The notes: generated by a model from the letters alone, not told the origin. Shown: positions 1 to 9,260, counted from the first letter of the stretch. The stretch: 64,000 nucleotides of DNA from Streptomyces viridiviolaceus (GCF_014650995.1 NZ_BMWA01000029.1:53886-117885), one strand, 5' to 3'. Program-made: numbers and translations.

Positions 1-196
1 GCACGCAAAGCACCAGACGGCGCGCTCGGCGCGTCGGGCACGGTCGGCACACCCGGCGCGTCGAGGACGAGGGGGCACGCTCGGCACGCAAAGCATCAGA
101 CGGCACGCTCGGCGCGTCGGGCACGGGACGGCACGCTCGGGGTGCGAGGCACGGGACGGCACGCTCGGGGTGCAAGGCACGGGACGGCACGCTCGG
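1..196. repeat. Degenerate tandem and direct repeats downstream of rmdB
   Basis: Two near-identical copies of a roughly 43-bp unit beginning GCACGCAAAGCA lie at 1-43 and 84-127. They are followed by a 28-bp unit beginning ACGGGACGGCACGCTCGG, present at 123-150 and 151-178 and partially at 179-196. The sub-motif GGCACGCTCGG recurs throughout. The array lies just beyond the stop codon of the leftward rmdB gene, and no convincing gene reads through it, so I regard it as intergenic. It may be expanded 3'-end sequence; its function is unknown. The window edge cuts it, so its full length cannot be judged. Confidence 0.7.
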
Positions 197-228
197 CTCC
201 TCGGGTGCAGTCCGGTGGGATGGTGCCG

Positions 229-2466
229 TCAGCCGACGCGGCCCGGGTCGTCCGCGGTGGCCGCCGGGAGGGCGGCGGCGGGGCGTTGCCAGCCGCGGGA
301 GCCGCGGGCCAGCAGCCAGGCCGTGGTCTCCTCCGGCGGCATCGCCGCCGCGACCAGCCAGCCCTGCACGGCGTCGCAGCCCAGGTCGCGCAGGCGTTCC
401 CAGGTCTCGTCGTCCTCGACTCCCTCGGCGACGACGAGCAGGCCGAGGGAGTGCGCGAGGTCGACCGTGCAGCGCACGATCTCGGCGTCCTCGGTGTCGA
501 CGGCCAGCCGGGCCACGAACGAGCGGTCGATCTTCAGCTCGCTCACGGGGAGCCGGCGCAGATGGACCAGGGAGGAGTAACCGGTGCCGAAGTCGTCCAG
601 GGACATCTTCACGCCGTGCCCGGTCAGTCCGGCGAGCGTGTCGGCTGCGCGCTGCGGGTCCTCCAGCAGCACGTGTTCCGTTATCTCCAGTTGCAGGGCC
701 CCCGCCGGGACCCCGTGCCGCGCCAGCCGTGCGGCCACCGAGCCCGCGAAGCCCGGGGTGTGGACGTCGCGCGGGGAGACGTTGACCGCGACCGGCACGA
801 ACAGGCCCTGGGCGCGCCACCGGGCGACCTGCCCGAGTGCCGTCTCCAGCACGTACTCCGTCAGAAGGGGCATCAGCCCCGAGGACTCGGCGATCGCTAT
901 GAACTCGTCCGGCGGCACCTTGCCCCGTTCCGGGTGCACCCACCGCACCAGGGCCTCCAGACCCGCCACCTGTCCGTCGAAACGAACCTTGGGCTGGTAG
1001 TGCAGCTGGACCTCGTGGGCGTCCAGGGCACGCCGCAGATCGCCCAGCAGACCGAGCCGGTCGGGGGTGTTGGAGTCCCGCTTGGACTCGTAGACCTCGA
1101 CGCCCGTGCGGTCCCGCTTCGCCTGGTACATCGCCACGTCGGCCCGGCGCAGCAGCCCCTCGGCGTCGAGCGCGTGGTCGGGGAAGACCGCGACCCCGGC
1201 GCTGGCCTCCAGGACGAGGGTGAGCCCGTCCAGGTCGAGCGGTGAGCTGAGTGCTGCGACCAGCTGACGGGCGACCCGGGTCGCCGACGTGGTGGAGTCG
1301 GCGACGGGCAGTAAGACGGCGAACTCGTCGCCGCCGAGCCGCGCCGCCTCCGCCCCGCGCGGCAGCGCCTGCCGCAGCCGGTCGGCGGTCTGCAGCAGCA
1401 GCCGGTCGCCGGCGAGGTGTCCGAGCGTGTCGTTGACCGACCGGAAGCGATCGAGGTCGATCAGCATCAGGGCGGCGCGGGCGCCGATGCGCTCGGCGTC
1501 GTCCAGCGCCGTCCAGGTCCGCTCCAGCAGCCACTGCCGGTTGGGCAGCCCGGTCAGCGGGTCGCGCAGCTGCTCCTCAGCCCTGGCGCGGGCGATCCAC
1601 AGGGTGGAGTCGAGGGCGATCAAGGGGATCGAGAACAGCGGCAGCAGCAGTGGCTTGGCGACGGCGACCACGCAGATCAGCGGGGCGATGCCGAGCAGCG
1701 CGACGGCGACGAGGCCCTGTCTGACCAGGGCGGTGCGGGCGACGGTGGGCAGTCCGGCGCGCGGTGTGTGCAGGTACCACAGCAGGGCGCGGGTGACCGC
1801 GAGGTAGGCGACGGCGACCAGTACCACCTTGGGCGCCGCGTACACCGTCCAGGTGTTCGGGTCCCAGGGCTCCTCCACGGACGGCACGGAACCGCAGACA
1901 CCGAGCAGCAGGGCTCCGGCGGCGATGCCGAGGAGGTCCACCGCGCCGTGCAGGATGCCCTGCCGCCAGTGGCCCCGGCGGGCGACGCCGACCAGGACGA
2001 CGACGGTGAGGCTGACCATGCCGGCCGGGACCCAGCCGTACAGCAGCAGGACGGCGAGGGTGAGGGCTGCGCCCGAGCCGGTGCCGCCCCACCAGCGGGA
2101 GCGGCCGAGCATGACCAGGTGGCCGACGACGACACCGGTGAGCACGGCCAGGGACCAGCCGACGGTGCCGGACGGGAAGAGGGCGTGGCCGCCGGTGAAC
2201 GCCCGGTAGAAGCCCGCGCCGAGGACGAACCCGGCCGCCGCGACGATCGCCGCGGGCAACGCGGGCCAGGACAGGTGCCGTTCGGTGTCGGCGTCGGTGA
2301 GTCCGGAGGCGCGGCCGGCGGCCGGCGGTGCGGAGCCGCGGCCGTCCGCCGCGGTGTGCCGTGCGCCGCCACCGCGCCACGCGGGCCACCGGCTGTCGCG
2401 CCATGCGCTCACCAGGCGACTCAGGCGCAGCCGTGAGCCCGCGGCGGCGCTCTCGGTCGGTTCCAT
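229..2466 (-). CDS. rmdB: Membrane-anchored GGDEF-EAL cyclic-di-GMP protein (RmdB-like)
   Basis: A 745-residue protein that would make or break down the second messenger cyclic di-GMP. The N-terminal 270 or so residues hold several hydrophobic membrane segments. A diguanylate cyclase domain follows, with an intact RLGGDEFAVLL active-site loop near residue 375. A phosphodiesterase domain follows that, with EALVRW near residue 503, NVSPRD, LEITE, DDFGTGYSSL, LKIDRSFV and AEGVED, so all EAL metal and catalytic positions appear present. A longer frame begins at 2610, but the ATG at 2466 has GAGAGGGACGGG directly upstream and starts MEPTES, so I chose it. The layout matches S. coelicolor RmdB, a membrane GGDEF-EAL protein tied to morphological differentiation (recalled, not checked). 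Net activity cannot be told from sequence. The gene stands alone, 259 bp from the ligA stop. Confidence 0.85.
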   Translation of the reverse strand: MEPTESAAAGSRLRLSRLVSAWRDSRWPAWRGGGARHTAADGRGSAPPAAGRASGLTDADTERHLSWPALPAAIVAAAGFVLGAGFYRAFTGGHALFPSGTVGWSLAVLTGVVVGHLVMLGRSRWWGGTGSGAALTLAVLLLYGWVPAGMVSLTVVVLVGVARRGHWRQGILHGAVDLLGIAAGALLLGVCGSVPSVEEPWDPNTWTVYAAPKVVLVAVAYLAVTRALLWYLHTPRAGLPTVARTALVRQGLVAVALLGIAPLICVVAVAKPLLLPLFSIPLIALDSTLWIARARAEEQLRDPLTGLPNRQWLLERTWTALDDAERIGARAALMLIDLDRFRSVNDTLGHLAGDRLLLQTADRLRQALPRGAEAARLGGDEFAVLLPVADSTTSATRVARQLVAALSSPLDLDGLTLVLEASAGVAVFPDHALDAEGLLRRADVAMYQAKRDRTGVEVYESKRDSNTPDRLGLLGDLRRALDAHEVQLHYQPKVRFDGQVAGLEALVRWVHPERGKVPPDEFIAIAESSGLMPLLTEYVLETALGQVARWRAQGLFVPVAVNVSPRDVHTPGFAGSVAARLARHGVPAGALQLEITEHVLLEDPQRAADTLAGLTGHGVKMSLDDFGTGYSSLVHLRRLPVSELKIDRSFVARLAVDTEDAEIVRCTVDLAHSLGLLVVAEGVEDDETWERLRDLGCDAVQGWLVAAAMPPEETTAWLLARGSRGWQRPAAALPAATADDPGRVG

Positions 2467-2725
2467 TCCCGTCCCTCTCACAGCCGGCGGTGCCCACGCC
2501 ACGCGGCCCGACGCCCGACAACCATCAACGGCTCCGCGTTGGAGAACCCTTCCCCCCGCTCCTCGGGGGCAGGGGGATGCCCCGACCGCATCTGGGCACG
2601 GCAGGCGCACACCTCAACAGTAGGCCGCAGAAGGCTTCCACGGGCAGCGGTCGTCGACGGTTGCCCGAATGCGACCCGGCCAACCGTATGCATCTGGTAT
2701 GCGCCGATCGGGTGGTCTTCAACCG

Positions 2726-4921
2726 CTATTCCTCGGCCGAAAGCGCGACGCCGGCCGCCGCTTCGGGTCCTTGTTCGAGCAGGACGGTGAAGCCGTCCTC
2801 GTCCAGGACCGGCACCTTGAGTTGCATCGCCTTGTCGTACTTCGAACCGGGGTTGTCACCCACGACGACGAACGAGGTCTTCTTGGACACGGAACCGGTC
2901 ACCTTCGCCCCCCGGATCTGCAGGGCCTCCTTGGCCCCGTCCCGGGTGAAGCCCTCGAGAGTGCCGGTGACGACGACGGTGAGCCCGTCGAGCGGACGCG
3001 GTCCCTCCTCCTCGCCGGTGGACCGCTCCTCCAGCGGGACGCCGGCCGCCTTCCACTTGCGGACGATCTCGCGGTGCCACTCCTCGGCGAACCACTCCTT
3101 GAGCGAGGCGGCGATGATGGGGCCGACACCCTCGGTGTTCGCCAACTCCGCCTCGGTGGCCTGCTCGATGCGGTCGACCGAGCGGAACTCGCGGGCGAGC
3201 GCCTGCGCGGCGACCGGCCCGACGTGCCGGATGGAGAGCCCGTTGAGGAAGCGGGCGAGCGGGCGGCTCTTGGCCTCCTCGATGTTCTTCAGCAGCGCCA
3301 GGGTGTTCTTCTTCGGCTCGCCCTTCTGGTTGGCGAAGACCGTGACGATCTTCTCCTCGCCGGTCTTGGGGTCGCGCTTGGGCAGCCCGCTGTCCGGGTC
3401 GAGGACGTACGCCCGGATGGGCAGCAGCTTCTCCACGGTGAGGTCGAAGAGGTCGCCCTCGTCGACGAGCGGCGGATCGGCGGGCTCCAGCGGGCGGGTG
3501 AGCGCGGCCGCCGCGACGCCGCCGAAGTGCTCGATGTCCAGGCACTCCCGGCCGGCGAGATAGGAGACGCGCTCCCTCAACTGTGCGGGGCAGGTCCGGG
3601 CGTTGGGGCACCGGAGGTCGATGTCGCCCTCCTTCATGGCCCGCAGCGGCGTCCCGCACTCCGGGCACTCGGCCGGCATCACGAACTCGCGCTCGCTGCC
3701 GTCGCGCAGGTCGGCGACCGGACCGAGGATCTCCGGGATGACGTCACCGGCCTTGCGCAGCACCACCGTGTCACCGATGAGCACGCCCTTGGCCTTGACG
3801 ACCTCCTGGTTGTGGAGGGTGGCGAACTCCACCTCGCTGCCGGCCACCGTGACCGGTTCGACCTGCGCGTACGGAGTGACGCGGCCGGTGCGGCCCACGC
3901 CCACCTTGATGTCGATGAGCTTGGTGTTGACCTCTTCCGGCGCGTACTTGTAGGCGATGGCCCAACGCGGTGCGCGGGCCGTGGAGCCGAGCCGGCCCTG
4001 GAGCCGGATCTCGTCGAGCTTGACGACGACACCGTCGATCTCGTGCTCCACGGAGTGCCGGTTCTCGCCGTAGTGGGCGATGAACTCCCGTACGCCGTCG
4101 AGGCCGTCGACCACCCTGTTGTGCCGGGAGGTGGGCAGCCCCCAGGTCTTCAGCAGGTCGTACGCCTCGGAGAGGCGGGTCATGCCGTCGAAGCCCTCCA
4201 GCGCCCCGATGCCGTGGACGACCATGTGCAGCGGGCGGGTGGCGGTGACGCGCGGGTCCTTCTGGCGCAGCGAACCGGCCGCCGCGTTGCGCGGGTTGGC
4301 GAAGGGCTTGTCGCCGGCCGCGACCAGCCGGGCGTTGAGCTCCTGGAACTTCTCCATCGGGAAGTAGACCTCGCCGCGGATCTCCACGAGGTCGGGAACC
4401 TTGTCGCCGCCCAGCCGCTCGGGGATCTCGGCGATCGTGCGGACGTTGGGTGTGATGTCCTCGCCGGTGCGGCCGTCGCCGCGGGTCGCCGCCCGGGTCA
4501 GACGGCCGCGCTCGTAGGTGAGGTTGACGGCGAGTCCGTCGACCTTCAGCTCGCACAGGAAGTGGTACTTCTGCTCGCCCAGCTCCTTGGCGATGCGCTC
4601 CACCCAGGCGGCGAGTTCGTCGTCGTTGAAGGTGTTGTCCAGGGAGAGCATGCGTGAGCGGTGCTCGACGGCCGTGAACTCCGTGGCGTAGGAGCCCGCC
4701 ACCTTCTGGGTCGGGGACTGAGGAGAACGCAGCTCCGGGTACTCCTCCTCCAATGCCTCCAGGGAACGCATCAGCCGGTCGAAGTCCGCGTCGCTGATGA
4801 CGGGGGCGTCCTTCACGTAGTACCGGAAGCGGTGCTCCTCGATCTGCTCAGCGAGCTGCGCGTGCTTCTCCCGTGCCTCGGCGGGCACGCTCGTCGTCTC
4901 CGCTTGCTTGTCGCCGGCCAC
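2726..4921 (-). CDS. ligA: NAD+-dependent DNA ligase LigA
   Basis: Seals nicks in duplex DNA using NAD+, essential in replication and repair. The 731-residue protein has the full bacterial LigA architecture: N-terminal NAD-binding region, adenylation domain with ELKVDG (nucleophile about Lys126), OB fold, a four-cysteine zinc finger around residues 416-442 (CPECG, then CPNARTC), helix-hairpin-helix repeats, and a C-terminal BRCT domain from about residue 640. The GTG start at 4921 has GGGAGGACAACACG ahead of it. It lies 15 bp after the MetE-like gene and is probably the last gene of a leftward five-gene operon beginning at 8035. Length and motifs are normal for the family. Nothing suggests damage. 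Confidence 0.97.
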   Translation of the reverse strand: MAGDKQAETTSVPAEAREKHAQLAEQIEEHRFRYYVKDAPVISDADFDRLMRSLEALEEEYPELRSPQSPTQKVAGSYATEFTAVEHRSRMLSLDNTFNDDELAAWVERIAKELGEQKYHFLCELKVDGLAVNLTYERGRLTRAATRGDGRTGEDITPNVRTIAEIPERLGGDKVPDLVEIRGEVYFPMEKFQELNARLVAAGDKPFANPRNAAAGSLRQKDPRVTATRPLHMVVHGIGALEGFDGMTRLSEAYDLLKTWGLPTSRHNRVVDGLDGVREFIAHYGENRHSVEHEIDGVVVKLDEIRLQGRLGSTARAPRWAIAYKYAPEEVNTKLIDIKVGVGRTGRVTPYAQVEPVTVAGSEVEFATLHNQEVVKAKGVLIGDTVVLRKAGDVIPEILGPVADLRDGSEREFVMPAECPECGTPLRAMKEGDIDLRCPNARTCPAQLRERVSYLAGRECLDIEHFGGVAAAALTRPLEPADPPLVDEGDLFDLTVEKLLPIRAYVLDPDSGLPKRDPKTGEEKIVTVFANQKGEPKKNTLALLKNIEEAKSRPLARFLNGLSIRHVGPVAAQALAREFRSVDRIEQATEAELANTEGVGPIIAASLKEWFAEEWHREIVRKWKAAGVPLEERSTGEEEGPRPLDGLTVVVTGTLEGFTRDGAKEALQIRGAKVTGSVSKKTSFVVVGDNPGSKYDKAMQLKVPVLDEDGFTVLLEQGPEAAAGVALSAEE

Positions 4922-4936
4922 CGTGTTGTCCTCCCG

Positions 4937-5944
4937 TTACTCTGGGTCGTCCGCGAGTGATCTCGCCGCCCGGACGCAGTGGGCGAGCGCCCGGCGGGCG
5001 TACTCGGGAGACGCGCCCGCGAGTCCGCACGACGGCGTGACCGTGACCGCCTCCGCGAGAAGCCCCGGTTGCAGTCCCAGCCTGCGCCACAGTGTCCTGA
5101 CACCCATGACGCTACCGGCAGGGTCCGACAACGGGCCGTCGGTGCCGGGCACGACACCGGCGAACAGCCGGGTGCCGCCCTCCACCGCCTCACCGATCGC
5201 CTCGTCGTCACGCTCGGTGAGGAGGGCGAAGTCGAAGGAGACGCCCGCCACGCCCGCCCGGCGCAGCAGGGCGAACGGGACGTCCGGCGCGCACGAGTGG
5301 ACCACGACGGGGCCGCCGTCGTGCACGCCGACGAGGTCCCTCAGCGTGGCCTCGACGATCTGCCGGTCGACGGCCCGGTGGGTGCGGTAGCCGCTGGCCG
5401 TCCTGACCCGGCCGCGCAGCACGGCGGTGAGGGACGGCTCGTCGAGCTGGAGCACGAGCTGCGCGCCGGGCACGCGGCGCCGGAGCTCCGCCAGGTGCAG
5501 GCGCAGCCCCTCGGCGAGCGAGGCTGCGAGGTCCCGGCAGGCGCCGGCGTCGGACAGGACGGCCTCGCCGTTGCGCAGCTCCAGAGCCGCGGCCAGCGTC
5601 CAGGGGCCGACGGCCTGGACCTTCAGCGGGCCCTCGTAGCCCTGGGTGAACTCCTCCAGTGCGTCGAGGTCCTCGCCGAGCCATGCGCGCGCCCGCCGGG
5701 TGTCCCTCCCCGGCCGGTCGCCGAGGCGCCAGCCGCTGGGCTCCACGCGCGCGTACAGCTCGACGAGCATCCCGGCGCTCCGCCCGATCATGTCCGCGCC
5801 GGGCCCGCGGGCGGGCAGCTCGGGCAGGAAGGGGAAGTCCTCGAAGGTGCCGGCGGCGGTCTTGACGGCCTCGCGCGCGTCGTCCCCCGGCAGGGAGCCG
5901 ACCCCGGTGGCGGCACCGAACCTGAACTGGCTGTTCTCACTCAC
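4937..5944 (-). CDS. MetE-like cobalamin-independent methionine synthase C-terminal domain protein
   Basis: A 335-residue TIM-barrel protein of the MetE C-terminal (UroD/MetE) superfamily, about half the length of full MetE and lacking its N-terminal domain. The phosphate- and substrate-loop-like start (ATGVGSLPGDDAREA) and the HSC motif near residue 214 are visible. A PSC motif near residue 302 matches the third zinc ligand. The usual MetE glutamate ligand after HxC is not obvious; the segment reads SFDFAL. Short MetE homologues are known to act on alternative methyl donors or have unknown roles, so methionine synthesis from methyl-tetrahydrofolate should not be assumed. It sits 31 bp after the SDR gene and 15 bp before ligA, on the same strand. 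Confidence 0.8.
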   Translation of the reverse strand: MSENSQFRFGAATGVGSLPGDDAREAVKTAAGTFEDFPFLPELPARGPGADMIGRSAGMLVELYARVEPSGWRLGDRPGRDTRRARAWLGEDLDALEEFTQGYEGPLKVQAVGPWTLAAALELRNGEAVLSDAGACRDLAASLAEGLRLHLAELRRRVPGAQLVLQLDEPSLTAVLRGRVRTASGYRTHRAVDRQIVEATLRDLVGVHDGGPVVVHSCAPDVPFALLRRAGVAGVSFDFALLTERDDEAIGEAVEGGTRLFAGVVPGTDGPLSDPAGSVMGVRTLWRRLGLQPGLLAEAVTVTPSCGLAGASPEYARRALAHCVRAARSLADDPE

Positions 5945-5975
5945 ACCGGCAGCCTACGGAACGACGCGGCCGGGA

Positions 5976-6674
5976 TCACCGCCCCGGACGCACCGTCAGG
6001 TCGTTGACCTCGGCGTCCCTGGGCAGATCCAGGGCCATCAGGATCACCGTGGCGACCGACTCGGGGTCGATCCACTTCGACGCGTCGTACTCCTTGCCCT
6101 CCTGCTGGTGCACCTTGGCCTGCATCGGGCTGGCGGTGCGGCCCGGGTAGACCGAGGTGACGCGGACACCGTTGCCGTGCTCCTCCTCGCGCAGGGAGTC
6201 GGCCAGGGCCTTCAGGCCGTGCTTGGAAGCGGCGTACGCGGACCAGTCGGCGTGGGCGTTGAGACCGGAGCCGGAGTTGACGAAGATCACGTGGCCCTGG
6301 GCGACGCGGAGCTGGGGCAGGAAGAGGCGGGTCAGCTCGGCGGGAGCGATCAGGTTGACGTTGAGCTGGTTGCGCCAGGTCTTCGGGGTCAGCTCGCCGA
6401 CCGGGCCGAGGTCGACCACGCCCGCGATGTGGAGCAGTGAGTCCACGCGCTCGGGCAGCGTCTGGTGGGAGAAGGCCCAGGACAGCCTGTCCGGGTCGCT
6501 CAGGTCGCCCACCAGCGTCCGCGCGCCGGTGAAGGCGGCCGCCAGTTCCTTCGCCCGGCCCGCGTCGCGCGCGTGCAGCACGATGTCGTCGCCGCGCTCG
6601 TGCAGGCGGCGGGCGACGGCCGCGCCGATGCCGGAGCCCGCTCCGGTGATCACATGTGTAGCCATGCCCGCCAT
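5976..6674 (-). CDS. Short-chain dehydrogenase/reductase
   Basis: A 232-residue classical SDR. The N-terminal Rossmann motif GAGSGIG (about residues 10-16) binds NAD(P), and the catalytic YAASK motif lies near residues 145-149, preceded by a serine-containing strand (IFVNSGSGL). The substrate is unknown. ATG at 6674 has a weak GGGTGA upstream; an in-frame ATG at 6665 (MATHVITG) is an equally reasonable start. The gene follows the LOG-type gene by 18 bp and precedes the MetE-like gene, in the same likely operon. Confidence 0.88.
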   Translation of the reverse strand: MAGMATHVITGAGSGIGAAVARRLHERGDDIVLHARDAGRAKELAAAFTGARTLVGDLSDPDRLSWAFSHQTLPERVDSLLHIAGVVDLGPVGELTPKTWRNQLNVNLIAPAELTRLFLPQLRVAQGHVIFVNSGSGLNAHADWSAYAASKHGLKALADSLREEEHGNGVRVTSVYPGRTASPMQAKVHQQEGKEYDASKWIDPESVATVILMALDLPRDAEVNDLTVRPGR

Positions 6675-6692
6675 GCTCGCATCACCCGGGGC

Positions 6693-7232
6693 TCAGGCCA
6701 CGCCCTGGCTCTCCTCCAGGTAGGCGAGCGCCCCGACCGGCTCCTCGGCGAAGAACACCAGCTCGGTGAGGGGGCGCGGCAGGAAGCCCTCGTCCTCCAT
6801 GCGGCGGAACTGCTCCTTGAGGCCGTCGTAGAAGCCCGCCGTGTTGAGCAGGACGACCGGCTTGTCGGTGTGCCCGTGCTTCTTCAGCTCCAGGATCTCC
6901 GTCGCCTCGTCCAGGGTGCCGGTGCCGCCGACCATGATCACCACGGCGTCGGCCTTCTCCAGCAGCAGCCGCTTGCGCTCGGCGAGGTCCCTCGCGACCA
7001 CCATCTCGTCGGCACCCTGGCGCGCCTTGGCGGCCAGGAAGTCCACGGAGACGCCCAGGAGCCGCCCTCCGGCCTCCTGCACGCCGTCGGCGACCACCTT
7101 CATCAGCCCGACGTCCGAGCCGCCCCACACGAGCGTGTGGCCGCCCTTGCCGAGCAGGGTGGCGAACTCCTTCGCGGGGCGGGTGTAGCGCTCGTCGAGG
7201 TCGGCGGCGGAGAGGAAGACGCAGATGTTCAT
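6693..7232 (-). CDS. LOG-family nucleoside monophosphate phosphoribohydrolase-like protein
   Basis: A 179-residue member of the TIGR00730/LOG Rossmann family, whose characterised members release free base from nucleoside 5'-monophosphates, including cytokinin ribotides. The family signature appears as VGGTGTLDEATE near residue 97. The usual first residue of that loop, proline in PGGxGT, is valine here. GGSDVGLM early in the protein is the typical nucleotide-phosphate loop. The open frame extends upstream, but the ATG at 7232 overlaps the TGA of the methyltransferase gene (ATGA), which implies translational coupling, and the family alignment begins at MNICVFLS. Substrate preference is not evident. 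Confidence 0.87.
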   Translation of the reverse strand: MNICVFLSAADLDERYTRPAKEFATLLGKGGHTLVWGGSDVGLMKVVADGVQEAGGRLLGVSVDFLAAKARQGADEMVVARDLAERKRLLLEKADAVVIMVGGTGTLDEATEILELKKHGHTDKPVVLLNTAGFYDGLKEQFRRMEDEGFLPRPLTELVFFAEEPVGALAYLEESQGVA

Positions 7233-8035
7233 GGGCCCACCGTACGGGCCCGGTCGGACATCGCGGTCACGCGGATCTTCGACTGCCGGTGCGGCAGCCG
7301 CTCCCAGTCGTCCATCAAGCGGGCCGACAGGCCGTACCGCGCGGCGAGTCCGATCAGGGTCTCCGTCCGGTAGTAGAAGTCCTCCCGCAGCACCTGGTGC
7401 TCCTCGCCCTCGGTGCGGTCGAACGTGAAGTCGAAGAATCCGCCAGGCGCGAGCACCCTCCCGACGTGGGCGAAGCACTCCTCGATGACGTGCCGCGGCG
7501 AGTGCGAGAAGACGCTGTGCGCGTGCACGACGTCGAAGTGGCCCTCGGGCAGGAAGGCGAGGGTCAGGTCGGCGGCGAGCGTCAGATGGGGCAGCTTGGC
7601 CTGCAGCCCCTCGCGCACGAGGGTGTCCTGGGCGGCGAGCAGGATGTGCGGGGAGATGTCGATGCCGTAGTAGTTGCCGGTGTCGAGGTGGCCGATGAAC
7701 AGCCGGCCGGCGCGCAGGTTGCCGCAGCCGATCTCCAGCATCCGGTGGTGCGGCCTCAGACCGTGCGCCACCAGGTAGTCGAACTGCATGCGGCCGATGC
7801 GCGCCCAGGTCTCGCGCGAGGGGGTGTGCCCCACGGCCGCCTCGGCGCTGCGGGCCGTGTCGGAGGCCATCACGGCCCGGTAGTACGCGATGTGGTCGCC
7901 GCGGTACCGCAGCCGCAGCAAGGCGTCCCGCGCGGCCCTGCGCGCGTGGGCGGGGACGCGCTCCGGGTGGCGCAGGGCGTAGCGGGCCCGGTGGGTGAGG
8001 CGGCTGCGGTTCCGGCCGGGTTCCGTGGCTCCCAT
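7229..8035 (-). CDS. Class I SAM-dependent methyltransferase
   Basis: A 268-residue protein with the SAM-binding motif MLEIGCGNLRAG near residues 96-107. Further Rossmann methyltransferase signatures follow: YGIDISPHIL (acidic post-strand 2), FDVVHAHSVFSH and LAPGGFFDF. The N-terminal 60 residues are arginine-rich. The frame continues to 8107, but the ATG at 8035 has a perfect AGGAGG six bases upstream, so it is the start. It is the first gene of the leftward run that ends with ligA. The substrate cannot be inferred. It diverges from the DUF427 gene across 83 bp that must hold both promoters. Confidence 0.88.
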   Translation of the reverse strand: MGATEPGRNRSRLTHRARYALRHPERVPAHARRAARDALLRLRYRGDHIAYYRAVMASDTARSAEAAVGHTPSRETWARIGRMQFDYLVAHGLRPHHRMLEIGCGNLRAGRLFIGHLDTGNYYGIDISPHILLAAQDTLVREGLQAKLPHLTLAADLTLAFLPEGHFDVVHAHSVFSHSPRHVIEECFAHVGRVLAPGGFFDFTFDRTEGEEHQVLREDFYYRTETLIGLAARYGLSARLMDDWERLPHRQSKIRVTAMSDRARTVGP

Positions 8036-8118
8036 GGCGGCCTCCTGCGGAAGCGGGGGAAGAACTCCGGTCCAGCGTGCGCTGAAGGTGGTGACTCGGC
8101 TACCCAAGGAGGGCGATC

Positions 8119-8442
8119 GTGACCGAAGGGCATCGCATCACCATCGAGCGGAGCGGCCGGCACGTGCGCGTGGTGCACGGCGACCAGGTGCTGGCGGAGA
8201 GCGACGAGGCGCTGGTCCTGCGGGAGACGGGCTGTCCCGAGCGGTACTACATCCCCGCCGGGGACGTACGCCTGGACCTGCTGACGCCGTCCGGGACGCA
8301 CACGCACTGCCCCTTCAAGGGCACCGCGTCCTACTGGTCGCTGCCGGACGCGGCGGACCTCGTCTGGGCGTACCCGGACCCGAAGCCGGAGGTGAAGGAG
8401 ATCAAGGACCACCTCTGCTTCTACGAGGTGGAAGTGTCATGA
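8119..8442 (+). CDS. DUF427 domain protein
   Basis: A 107-residue single-domain protein matching DUF427: an N-terminal VRVVHGDQVLAESDEA strand pair, then CPERYYIPAGDV, CPFKGTASYW and WAYPDPKPE, all hallmarks of this family of unknown function. The GTG start at 8119 has AAGGAGGGCGATC upstream. It stands between the divergent methyltransferase and the co-directional hydrolase, 37 bp away. Confidence 0.9.
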   Translation: MTEGHRITIERSGRHVRVVHGDQVLAESDEALVLRETGCPERYYIPAGDVRLDLLTPSGTHTHCPFKGTASYWSLPDAADLVWAYPDPKPEVKEIKDHLCFYEVEVS

Positions 8443-8479
8443 GGGATTAATCGCGCACCGTAGGGCAGTCTGCACAGGC

Positions 8480-9259
8480 ATGGAGAAGAAGACCCTTTCG
8501 CGCGACGGGACACACATCGCCTACACACGCACCGGGCAGGGACCGGCGCTCCTTCTGGTCAGCGGCGCGATGTCGACGGGTGCCACGCTCGCGTCCCTGG
8601 CCGCGCCGCTGTCGGAGCGCTTCGACGTCACCGTGTACGACCGCCGGGGCCGCGGCGAGAGCGGTGAGACGGAGCCCTACGCGGTGGAACGCGAGGTCGA
8701 GGACCTGGCGGCCCTGATCGACGCGGTGGGCGGCGAGGCGTCGCTGTACGGCATCTCGTCGGGCGGTGCGCTGGTGCTGCGGGCGGCGGCGAGCGGGCTG
8801 CCGGTGCGCCGGGCCGCCGTGTACGAGGTGCCGTACGCCATGGACGACGCCGACGCCAAGGCCCGCGCGGAGTACACCGCGCGGCTGACCGAGGCACTCG
8901 GACAGGGCCGGCGCTCGGACGCGGTCGAGCTGTTCCTGCGGCTCACCGGCCTGGGCGAGGACGTGATCCGGAGTGCCCGCCAGTCCCCCATGTGGGCCGG
9001 CATGGAGTCGATCGCGCCGAGCCTGGCGTACGACGACGCCGTGATGGGCGACGGCCGGCTCCCGCAGTCCCTGCTCGCCTCGATCACCGCGCCGGTGCTG
9101 TCGCTCGCGGGCGGAGCGAGCGCCGGCTGGATGCGCGAGGCGGCCCGTGCGGTCGCCGAGGCCGTCCCCCAGGGCACCTACCGCTCCCTGGAGGGCCAGA
9201 GCCACATGGTGGAGCCGGGTGTGCTGGCGCCGGTGCTCGCGGAGTACTTCGCGGCCTGA
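8480..9259 (+). CDS. Alpha/beta-fold hydrolase
   Basis: A 259-residue cytoplasmic alpha/beta hydrolase. The nucleophile elbow is GISSG (Ser93). VYDRRGRGESG marks the strand-3 region, and the terminal SHMVEP segment near residue 241 supplies the likely catalytic histidine. The substrate is unknown; sequences of this kind include esterases and C-C hydrolases. It may be co-transcribed with the DUF427 gene, and it converges on mnmA across a short hairpin. Confidence 0.88.
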   Translation: MEKKTLSRDGTHIAYTRTGQGPALLLVSGAMSTGATLASLAAPLSERFDVTVYDRRGRGESGETEPYAVEREVEDLAALIDAVGGEASLYGISSGGALVLRAAASGLPVRRAAVYEVPYAMDDADAKARAEYTARLTEALGQGRRSDAVELFLRLTGLGEDVIRSARQSPMWAGMESIAPSLAYDDAVMGDGRLPQSLLASITAPVLSLAGGASAGWMREAARAVAEAVPQGTYRSLEGQSHMVEPGVLAPVLAEYFAA

Positions 9260-9260
9260 C

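Noticed and set aside
1..196. Possible CRISPR array
   Set aside because: The copies are contiguous or overlap with no unique spacers, and there are no cas genes in the window.
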